A stretch of DNA of 64,000 nucleotides, from positions 1 to 64,000 of the forward strand of contig JAHCBA010000024.1 of assembly GCA_019634625.1 (NCBI GenBank), read 5' to 3'. Within the stretch, counting starts at the first letter, position 1; each line of letters opens with the position of its first letter. This DNA comes from Verrucomicrobiia bacterium (GTDB lineage Bacteria; Verrucomicrobiota; Verrucomicrobiia; Limisphaerales; CAIMTB01). Position numbers and translations under genes: made by a program. Positions 55,917 through 64,000 of this stretch are shown here, piece after piece. The notes beneath the pieces are model-generated. The model saw only the letters and a list, made by a program, of their open reading frames with translations. It had not been told where the DNA came from and did not search any database.

Positions 55917-56962
55917 TCAGCGCTCCGACCGGTCGGCGGAGCGCACCAGGGTGTCCAGGTAGTCCACCACGATCCGTCCGCGCGCCGCCACGTTGTTCTG
56001 GGTCTGGCCCTTGAAGGTGCTCATCCGGAGGTGGACGGCGAAGAGGGGATCCCCGTTGCGGTCGCGCAGGGGGAAGACGGCGGCGGCATGGGAGGAGGCG
56101 GTGCCCACGGCGATCTGACCGGCCTCGATGGCCTGGATTTCCGAATCCGTGGCGGGTCGTTGCAGGAGGTCCGGGTCGGAGGCGGCGACGGGGGCGACGG
56201 TCCCATCCTGGCGGGCGTACACGACGATGCCGAGGAGGCGCGGGTAGCGTTGCATGGCGCCCTCGACCAGGCGGCGGGGGAGGGTGCGGACGATGTCGTA
56301 TTCGATGCGGAGGCTGGAGAAGTGACTGACTGAGTCGGACTTGGTCCAGAGGGCGAGTCGTCCCTGACTAAAACTGGAGTCATTGAGGAGGGGAATGACT
56401 TCCTCGCCATTGAAGAGACACTGGATGGTGTTGCCGCGGCAGCGGACCTCGAGGGTGTGCCAGGCGCCCGCGGGAATGCGGACCTCGGGTCCGATGGGGT
56501 CGCTGCGGACGCCGTCGACCACCTTGTAGAAGCGGAGGGTGTTGCCGAGGGAACTGGCCCGGAGGATGTAGAAGTTGTTTTCGTCCTGGAGCCGGAAGGC
56601 GAGCCCGGCCATCCGGGCGACGCGGCCGCTCACGGTGCGGAAGCGGAGGGTGGCGGTGAAGTCGGCGAAGACATCGGGCTCATAGATGAGGAGGGGGAAC
56701 CGTTCGTCGGTGGGGTCTTCGGAGAGCTGGGCCAGGACGGTCTGGTGGGAGACTTCGGGCGGGCCGTCGCCGAGGGCGGGGAAGCCGCTGGGGACCTCGG
56801 TACGGATGAGGCGCCAGTCGGGAGGCGAACCGGAGCCGTTGAGGGCGGCGCGGAAATCGGTGAGGGGCGCACCCGGGGTCATCCGGGAAAAGTCGAGTGT
56901 CCGTTCCGCCGCCGGGGCGGGGAACAGGGCGAGGGCGAGGGCGAGGGCGGCGAGGCAACGGA

Positions 56963-56966
<4 letters not shown>
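55917..56966 (-). CDS. Secreted DUF1080/LamG-like protein
   Basis: 349 residues from GTG 56966, which overlaps the stop of the DUF1501 gene as GTGA. A signal peptide (residues 1-19, LAALALALALFPAPAA) is followed by a beta-rich domain with GLAFRLQDENNFYILRASSL, RIPAGAWHTLEVRCRGNTIQ and FNGEEVIPLLNDSSFSQGRL. This resembles 3-keto-disaccharide hydrolase-like (DUF1080) or LamG folds. The C-terminal 110 residues (YARQDGTVAPVAASDPDLLQ) are unrecognised. Last gene of the AraC-DUF1501-DUF1080-like operon. Confidence 0.78.
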
Positions 56967-58401
<1,435 letters not shown>

Positions 58402-58405
<4 letters not shown>

Positions 58406-59289
58406 GGGCGGGGGAGTTTGCGGCGGTACTCGGTCGGGGACTGGCCGACGAGGCGGCGGAAGACGCGGTTGAAGTGGGTGAGGGATTGGAAGCCGACCTC
58501 GTAGGCGATTTCGCTGATGCGGAGGTTGGGGTTGAGGAGGAGGTTCTTGGCCTTCTCGACGCGGACGCGGGCGAGGTACTCGGTGAAGTGAAGGCCCGAG
58601 GCCTTTTTGAACATTTTGCAGAAGTAGAAGGTGCTGCAGTTGACGGCGCGGGCGACGTCGCCGAGGGAGACGTCCTCGGCCTGGTGTTCGTCAATAAAGC
58701 GGCGGGCCCGGACGATCATCTGGGGCTCGGCGTGGTCGCGCTGCACGACGAGTTGATTGCTCACCATGGAAAGGTGCTCGGCGAAGATGGCGAGCAGGCG
58801 GACCATGGATTCGTACTGGCGGGGCGCGATGACGCGGGTGTGGAAATAGGCTTCCTCGGCCTGGTTGAGATCGACTTTGAGGCCCCAGGCGACCAGTTGC
58901 CGGGCGGTCCGGGCGAACTGGCTGCGGGACGGGGTGTGAGGGAAGACCTGGCCGGTCTGGAGGTAGCCGACGATTTCGGTCCCGAGTTGCACAGGGACGG
59001 CGGTGTCACAGAGGCCGGCGAAGCAGCGGAGGGTCACGGGCTGGCCGGAGGCGCTCTGGCGGACCTGTTCCTGGACTTCGAGGCAGGCGGCGCAACTGCG
59101 GCTGCTTTCGGCCATCAGTGCGCAGAAGGGGCTTTCCCGGGGATGCCCGCGCTGCGCCAGTTGCCAGGCCTCGACCGGCTGGAAGGACAGCGGCAGGCCG
59201 GTCGTTTCCACGAAGGCTTTGGCGTAGTCCTGGTAGATCTGCGACTGGCTCAGGCGCTGCACCAGGCCCTTGCTGGCATCGGGCTCCAT
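58402..59289 (-). CDS. AraC-family regulator with PocR-type sensor domain
   Basis: 295 residues from ATG 59289 (MEPDASKGLVQRLSQ). The N-terminal sensor, about residues 15-180, carries conserved Cys (C56, C66, C69, C89, C94) in FCALMAES, CAACLEVQEQ and CFAGLCD. It corresponds to the PocR domain, known from regulators of propanediol and other anaerobic ligand-induced operons. The C-terminal HTH_18 pair (193-292) reads DVARAVNCSTFYFCKMFKKA and EIAYEVGFQSLTHFNRVFRR. It sits at the head of the operon with DUF1501 and the DUF1080-like gene, overlapping by ATGA, and presumably controls them in response to a small ligand. A longer frame starting at 59331 is not needed. Confidence 0.92.
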
Positions 59290-59507
59290 TGAACGAAGGC
59301 CGAAGCTGTCCCAACGGGTCCCCGGCCGCAACCCTCAATCCGCAAGATACGACGCGATTCAGCCAAGTTTGGTGGGGTGCGGTCCGCCGGTCTGGGCCCT
59401 TATCCAGAGGAATGTCCGCTTCGTCGGCCACGCCTCTGGTGTCGGTGCCCGTCTCCCGGGCGCAGCCCGCCTGCGGATTGAGGGGCACAGGGGGGGGGCG
59501 GGAGGAC

Positions 59508-60353
59508 ATGGCGCTGGGGTGTCCGCGCTATTACTTCGCCGGGTCGGCACATGTCTATGCGGTGATCTCCTCGCGGGCGCGCGGCCTTTCGGTGGGGTTG
59601 AACCTCAACCTCGACAGGCACTGCAATTTCGACTGCTGCTACTGCGAAGTGGAACGGGACGCGGCGTCGAGGGGGGCGGGCCCGACACCGGTGGATGCCC
59701 GGAAGCTGGCACGGGAGCTGGCCGGGGCCCTGACCCGGGTGGAGGCGGGGATGCTGCGGCTGCATCCGGACCTGACGGGGCTGCCGGAGGAGATGCTCCG
59801 TCTGGCCCATGTGGCGATCAGCGGGGACGGTGAACCGACGTTGTGCCCGAATTTCGGGGAGGCGGTGGAAGGGGTGGTCCACCTGCGGGCGGCCGGTCTG
59901 GCGCCGTACTTCAAACTGGTTCTGATCACCAACGCCAGCGCGCTGGATCGGCCGTCGGTGCGGGCCGGTTTGCGGTTGTTCACGCGGGCCGACGAGATCT
60001 GGGCGAAGCTGGATGCGGGGACCCAGGGGTTCATGGACCGGATCAACCGGCCCGCGGTGCCGATCGAGAAGGTGCTGGAAGGGATACTCGAGGTGGGCCG
60101 GCAGCGGCCGGTGGTGATCCAGAGCATGTTCGTGGAATTGGATGGATTGGGGCCCGACCCCGCGGAGCTCGCGGCCTATGCCCGACGGTTGGTGGCGCTG
60201 CGGGAGGCGGGAGCCCGCATCTCCCTGGTTCAGGTCTATTCGGCCACCCGTTCGCTGCATTCGCCGCGCTGCCGGCATTTATCGTTGCGGGCGCTTTCGG
60301 AGATTGCGGGCCGCGTGCACCAGCTGACCGGGCTGCCGGTGGAGGTGTTCTGA
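59508..60353 (+). CDS. Radical SAM protein
   Basis: 281 residues from ATG 59508 with a strong GGAGG three bases upstream. The CxxxCxxC cluster motif is C39-x3-C43-x2-C46 in RHCNFDCCYCEVERD. The GEPT-like motif HVAISGDGEPTLCPNF indicates a typical SAM-binding barrel; the C-terminal part includes ISLVQVYSATRSLHSPRCRH. The organisation (GLSVGLNLNLDRHCNFDCCYC) resembles a widespread group of small radical SAM enzymes related to wybutosine- or molybdenum-type proteins, but I cannot name its substrate. Frames upstream of the start are rejected. It stands alone between the AraC operon and TauE. Confidence 0.88.
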   Translation: MALGCPRYYFAGSAHVYAVISSRARGLSVGLNLNLDRHCNFDCCYCEVERDAASRGAGPTPVDARKLARELAGALTRVEAGMLRLHPDLTGLPEEMLRLAHVAISGDGEPTLCPNFGEAVEGVVHLRAAGLAPYFKLVLITNASALDRPSVRAGLRLFTRADEIWAKLDAGTQGFMDRINRPAVPIEKVLEGILEVGRQRPVVIQSMFVELDGLGPDPAELAAYARRLVALREAGARISLVQVYSATRSLHSPRCRHLSLRALSEIAGRVHQLTGLPVEVF

Positions 60354-60370
60354 AGGAGCGCGGCGCTGCC

Positions 60371-60730
60371 TCAACGGGCCACGATCGTCAGCCGGACGCC
60401 CACGGCGATGAGGAAGACGCCGAAGAGGCGCTGGAGTTCCGGGGACGACAGCTTGGTGGTGAGCCACGGTCCGATTAGGCCCCCGGCGACGGCGGCCGGG
60501 GCGAGCCAGGCGGCCATTTGCCAGTCCACCTGGCGCAGGTGGTGGTGTTTGAAGACGCCGACGAGGGCGGTGGGAACGATGACGGCAAGGGAGGTGCCGA
60601 CGGCGAGTTTCAGGTCGGCCTTGAGGAGGAGAGTCATGCCGGGGACCATGATGAGGCCGCCGCCGACGCCGAAGAGGCCGCTGGCGACGCCTCCCGCCAG
60701 GCCGATGAGGACGATCCAGAGGTAATGCAT
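60371..60730 (-). CDS. TauE/SafE-family membrane protein, half-size
   Basis: 119 residues with about four transmembrane segments. An N-terminal repeat GLAGGVASGLFGVGGGLIMVPGMTLLLK is typical of TauE/SafE (DUF81) transporters, which carry sulfite, sulfonates or related anions. Normal members have two such repeats (about 250 residues); this one has one, so it may act as a homodimer or be truncated. The stop is clean and the gene faces the radical SAM gene 17 bp away. Confidence 0.85.
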   Translation of the reverse strand: MHYLWIVLIGLAGGVASGLFGVGGGLIMVPGMTLLLKADLKLAVGTSLAVIVPTALVGVFKHHHLRQVDWQMAAWLAPAAVAGGLIGPWLTTKLSSPELQRLFGVFLIAVGVRLTIVAR

Positions 60731-60790
60731 CCGGGTTTATCCGCGGACGGAGTGGAGGACCGCAATGGGATTTCCGCGTCCGGGAGGCGG

Positions 60791-61543
60791 CTATTCCTTG
60801 AGGCGTTTCAGGGCATCGCGGAGTTCGGCGGCCTTCTCGTAATCCTCGCGTGCGATGGCCTGATTGAGATCGATCTCGAGACGCTGACGGGGGGAGACGG
60901 GCAGGTGCGGGCGCAGTTCCTGGAGCCAGGACTCGAGCATGCGGACTTCGACGGCCTGATCGGCGAGATCGGTTTGTTCGTGGTCGCGGAAAAGGCTGCG
61001 AATCGCCGCGACGCCCGCCTCGATGGCGCGGATGGCACCGTGGGGATCGTCGGCATCCAGGGCCAGGGCCCCCTGGGCACGGGTGCGCATCAGGAGCACC
61101 TGCGGTTTGAAGACCGCGAGGGTGGCGGCCACCTCGGGCACTTCGGAGTACTCCTCGAGGAGGCGGAAGACCTCCAGGTTGCGGTCGGTGTCGCGCAGGA
61201 CGCCGGCGTGGTCACCCAATTGAAAGAGGCAGATGTAGCGGTGGTAGTACTGGATGGCCTCCTGCTGCAGGCGCTGGCAATCCTCGGCCTTGAGGGCGAA
61301 TCCATCGTCGTCCCCCTGACTGGCGATGTGTTCGCCGAGGCGGGACTGGTAGAACTGGAGCCAGGATTCGTGGCCCATGGGGCGGCGCCCGTCGGGGCGT
61401 CCCTCGGCCTCCATCTGGAGGACGCCAAGATCGACGCGGAGCTGGATCTTGTGGGCGCCATCGCGCCCCTTGAAACGGCGGACGCGAAGCTCCCCGGGCT
61501 GGTAGTCCCACTTCCGGAGGAAATTCGTCAGGTCATGACGCAT
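60791..61543 (-). CDS. UVR-motif (UvrB/UvrC motif) protein
   Basis: 250 residues from ATG 61543 (MRHDLTNFLRKWDYQPGELR); a TTG 11 codons upstream is in frame. The C-terminal 40 residues (DLNQAIAREDYEKAAELRDALKRL) form the UVR coiled-coil motif used by UvrB/UvrC and some regulators such as McsA. The rest is helical with an N-terminal RNA/DNA-binding-like region unrecognised by me. It lies 42 bp downstream of the DHPS-like gene, same strand. Not a nuclease by sequence. Confidence 0.75.
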   Translation of the reverse strand: MRHDLTNFLRKWDYQPGELRVRRFKGRDGAHKIQLRVDLGVLQMEAEGRPDGRRPMGHESWLQFYQSRLGEHIASQGDDDGFALKAEDCQRLQQEAIQYYHRYICLFQLGDHAGVLRDTDRNLEVFRLLEEYSEVPEVAATLAVFKPQVLLMRTRAQGALALDADDPHGAIRAIEAGVAAIRSLFRDHEQTDLADQAVEVRMLESWLQELRPHLPVSPRQRLEIDLNQAIAREDYEKAAELRDALKRLKE

Positions 61544-61585
61544 TTGGGAAGGCAGTTTGCGGGTGTGGCCCGGCAAGTCAACGGG

Positions 61586-62473
61586 TCAAAACGCCGCCAG
61601 GGTTTCGAGGACGGCCCGGACTCTCGGCAGTTCGTGGGTGCGGAACAGATCGGTCCGTCCGAGCGCAGCCAGGACCGCGAAGAAGGGCTCGGCCGTTCGG
61701 ACCTCGTCCCCGAAGGACTCGAAGGCGTGGGGCAAGGCGTGGCACACCGGCCAGCCAAGGCGCCGCAGCCGGAAAGTGTGGAGGAATACCGCCATCTGGT
61801 GGCGCACCCGGTCCGTGCCGTCCGTCAGATTGCGGTAGTAGAATCCGAGCCCGGGATCGATGAGGAGGCGTCGCACGCCGCAGCGGGTGGCACGGTCGAT
61901 CTGGCGGGCGAAGAAGTCGTGGAGGAGGGGGACGGGATCGGAGCGAAGATCCAAGGCGCCGACCTCGCGGACGTTTTCGCCCTGGACGTAGCACAGGATG
62001 ACCCCGGCATCGAAGGCGGCGGCGAGGCGGAAAATGGATTCGGTGGGATCGGTGCCGGTCAGGTTGAGCACGCTTGCTCCTGCCTCGAGGCAGGCTTGGG
62101 CGACTTCGGGATGATAGGTCTCGGCAGAGACGAGGATCCCTCGCTCATGAAGTCCGCGGATGACGGGCACCAGGCGATCGGTCTGGCGCGCCACGGTCAC
62201 CCGGTCGGCGTGGGGCAGGGTCGATTCAGCACCGACATCGACGAGATCGGCGCCCTGGGCGGCGAGAATGGTGCCGCGTCGGAGGGCGGCCCGGGGGTCC
62301 AGGACGACGCTCTCGCGGTACCAGGAGTCGGGGGACAGATTGATTACGCCCATCAGTGCCGGCCGGGTGTTCCATGCGAAGTGGCGGCCGCCGAGATCGA
62401 ACTCCTCGACCCGGACGGCTAGATCCGAGGCATGGCAGGCGGCCAGTTCCGCAAGGTGCTCGAGTCGCAGCAT
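61586..62473 (-). CDS. Divergent dihydropteroate-synthase-like protein
   Basis: 295 residues from ATG 62473 (MLRLEHLAELAACHASDLAV). A TIM-barrel related to folate enzyme FolP: MGVINLSPDSWYRES (residues 41-55) matches the MGIxNVTPDSF region, DLVDVGAESTLP (77-87) matches DIGGESTRP, and DPGLGFYY (206-213) matches DPGxGFxK. Several substrate-binding residues of true DHPS differ: the Arg after ESTxP is missing and the Lys after GFx is Tyr. It may therefore bind pterin or another ligand without the normal reaction. No other folate genes adjoin it. Start frames upstream of 62473 are rejected. Confidence 0.75.
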   Translation of the reverse strand: MLRLEHLAELAACHASDLAVRVEEFDLGGRHFAWNTRPALMGVINLSPDSWYRESVVLDPRAALRRGTILAAQGADLVDVGAESTLPHADRVTVARQTDRLVPVIRGLHERGILVSAETYHPEVAQACLEAGASVLNLTGTDPTESIFRLAAAFDAGVILCYVQGENVREVGALDLRSDPVPLLHDFFARQIDRATRCGVRRLLIDPGLGFYYRNLTDGTDRVRHQMAVFLHTFRLRRLGWPVCHALPHAFESFGDEVRTAEPFFAVLAALGRTDLFRTHELPRVRAVLETLAAF

Positions 62474-62683
62474 GGCGCGAATCCTGCATGGACGGGGGAC
62501 AGGAGGGAAAGCGGACGATGCGAAAGCGGGTGCTTCGAGGGGGCAGGATCCCGGACCGGTCCAGATCGACGATTCGAAGCCAAGGGTGGGCGCCGCGTTG
62601 AAAACGCCTGACAAGCGATCGGCGCGGGGGCGCAAGTGCAACAGCACAGGGATGTCCGGATGACCAAGGAGCGGGGACAACAT

Positions 62684-62838
62684 TCACATTAAAAAGCCGG
62701 GCAGTTTATCGTTGGGTTAGTTGTTGACGACAATATCAAGAAGCCTGCCATTTTGTTGTTAGTTATTGACTGATAGATTTCAGGATGCCTGCCGATTTAT
62801 TGTCAGGATGCCTGCCGATTTATTGAATTTGTTGACCC
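62684..62838. repeat. REP-like AT-rich cluster with a perfect 23-bp direct repeat
   Basis: Units ATTAAAAAGCCGGGCAGTTT and CAATATCAAGAAGCCTGCCA, then TCAGGATGCCTGCCGATTTA followed by TTG, twice in direct succession (62781-62803 and 62804-62826), and finally GAATTTGTTGACCC. The cores are xAGCCxGGCA or ATGCCTGCC. The gap 62474-62907 has no gene. Confidence 0.7.
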
Positions 62839-62907
62839 ACTTGCGTGGGGTCGGGGATTGGGATTGGCGGCTTGGCCGGTTGGGGGCGGGCGGCCTAGGG
62901 TGGGGGC

Positions 62908-63762
62908 ATGACGTCTGCGCGCGCGCTGACCCTGGGGCATTCACCGGATCCGGACGACGCCTTCATGTTCTATGCCCTTGCCCGGGAGAAGATCGACACG
63001 GGGGGGATGCGGTTCGAACACGTGCTTCAGGACATTCAGACGTTGAACGAGCGGGCGACGCGGGGGGAACTGGACGTATCGGCGGTGAGCCTGCATGCGT
63101 ACGCCCATGTGAGTGACCAATATGCGCTGCTGCCCAACGGCGCGAGCATGGGGGACGGCTACGGCCCGATGTTGGTGGCCCGGCGCGCGATGGATCGGGA
63201 GGCGATCCGGGGGGCGCGGATCGCGATACCGGGGCGCATGACGAGTGCCTTCCTGGCGCTGCAATTGTGGCTGGAGCGGGCCGGGGCGGAACTGGATCTG
63301 GTCGTGGTGCCGTTCGACCGGATTTTCGAGATGGTGCGGACGGGTGGGGCGGAGGTGGGATTGATCATCCACGAGGGGCAACTGACCTATCGGAACGAGG
63401 GGTTGGAGTGTTGTGCGGATCTGGGGGTGTGGTGGGGGGAGCGAAATGACGGGCTGCCGCTGCCCCTGGGCGGCAATGTGATTCACAAGCGGTTCGACCC
63501 GGCCGTCCGCCGACAGGTGTCCCAGGTGCTGGCGGAGAGCATCCGATACGCCCTGGATCACCGGGCCGAGGCGGTCGAACATGCGCTCCAGTATGCGCGG
63601 GACATGGGGCGGGATCTGGCGGACCGTTTTGTGGGGATGTACGTGAACCACTGGACGCTGGATTACGGGGAAAAGGGGCGGGAGAGCATCCGACGGTTTC
63701 TTGGGAAGGGGTTTGAGCGGGGCCTCCTGCCCCACCGGCAGGAATTGGAATTCGTGACCTGA
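62908..63762 (+). CDS. mqnD: MqnD-type 1,4-dihydroxy-6-naphthoate synthase
   Basis: 284 residues from ATG 62908 with a GGGTGGGGG stretch upstream. Acts in the futalosine route to menaquinone, converting cyclic dehypoxanthinyl futalosine to 1,4-dihydroxy-6-naphthoate. The N-terminus LTLGHSPDPDDAFMFYALAR is characteristic of MqnD and its periplasmic-binding-fold relatives; the second half has IIHEGQLTYRNEGL and PLPLGGNVIHKRFD. No other mqn gene is in the window. Followed after 78 bp by a glutaminase gene on the same strand. Confidence 0.93.
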   Translation: MTSARALTLGHSPDPDDAFMFYALAREKIDTGGMRFEHVLQDIQTLNERATRGELDVSAVSLHAYAHVSDQYALLPNGASMGDGYGPMLVARRAMDREAIRGARIAIPGRMTSAFLALQLWLERAGAELDLVVVPFDRIFEMVRTGGAEVGLIIHEGQLTYRNEGLECCADLGVWWGERNDGLPLPLGGNVIHKRFDPAVRRQVSQVLAESIRYALDHRAEAVEHALQYARDMGRDLADRFVGMYVNHWTLDYGEKGRESIRRFLGKGFERGLLPHRQELEFVT

Positions 63763-63840
63763 GAACATCCTGGGCACTTGGGCACGGTTCCCCGAGTTTC
63801 CCCTTTCCTGTCCCGGCGCCTCGCCCAACATCCGGCGCAC

Positions 63841-64000
<160 letters not shown>

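Overview
The window is a high-GC bacterial chromosome segment that most resembles a Verrucomicrobiota genome, probably of the Limisphaerales/Pedosphaera type (inference from gene content). The pointers are two DUF1501 proteins and a Gfo/Idh/MocA oxidoreductase with Tat signals, two giant secreted modular proteins (CotH/lamin-tail/TSP3-like and Gly-Asp linker types), kelch-type secreted proteins, a futalosine-pathway MqnD, and abundant short intergenic repeats. I saw no rRNA, tRNA, CRISPR array, prophage or plasmid genes.

Layout. 1-2.8 kb: fragment of a REP-associated transposase, katG, a STAS-domain protein. 2.8-6.1 kb (minus): secreted propeller protein, GT2 glycosyltransferase, DUF2062 membrane protein. 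6.3-10.4 kb: Tat-exported Gfo/Idh/MocA oxidoreductase, Zn-ribbon protein plus rnc, and gcvH. 10.8-17.8 kb: a 2319-residue CotH/lamin-tail protein. 18.3-21.8 kb: one gene fusing a SIR2-like NADase domain, a NACHT NTPase and an FGE-sulfatase/C-lectin-like domain, a strong candidate for a single-gene anti-phage (NLR-like) system. It has repeat elements on both sides. 22-26.3 kb (minus): Ski2-like helicase plus membrane alpha/beta-hydrolase. 26.9-35 kb: a giant Gly-Asp-linker protein with an HEVHH motif, then a kelch protein. 35.5-39 kb: iron alcohol dehydrogenase, PaaX-like regulator, IS21 remnant and apbE.

39-46 kb: sulfur region. cysI-cysH-cysD-cysN run on the minus strand, divergent from a cysteine desulfurase coupled to a HEAT-like membrane protein. 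46.2-48.6 kb: nfnA-nfnB, a likely electron-bifurcating ferredoxin/NAD/NADP transhydrogenase. 49-52.3 kb: lipoprotein, argB, a DeoC homologue lacking the Schiff-base lysine, a transglutaminase-like protein. 52.7-60.7 kb: DUF1501, TM2 protein, rho, a tightly overlapping PocR-AraC regulator/DUF1501/DUF1080-like operon, a radical SAM protein and a half-size TauE/SafE. 60.8-64 kb: UVR-motif protein, a divergent dihydropteroate-synthase-like protein, mqnD and the start of a trpG/pabA-type glutaminase.

Intergenic regions hold at least five repeat families. They are (1) AT-rich REP-like dyads around AAGCCxGGCA bounded by GTCAA/TTGAC; (2) a MITE-like element of about 155 bp with a 19-bp terminal inverted repeat; (3) a composite element made of hexamer arrays plus a conserved segment of about 210 bp; (4) a double palindrome around CACGCTxxAGCGTG; and (5) a GGGGTCACATCTCTGAATTT repeat beside an IS21 remnant. 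Many long antisense frames in this GC-rich sequence are shadows of the genes listed.
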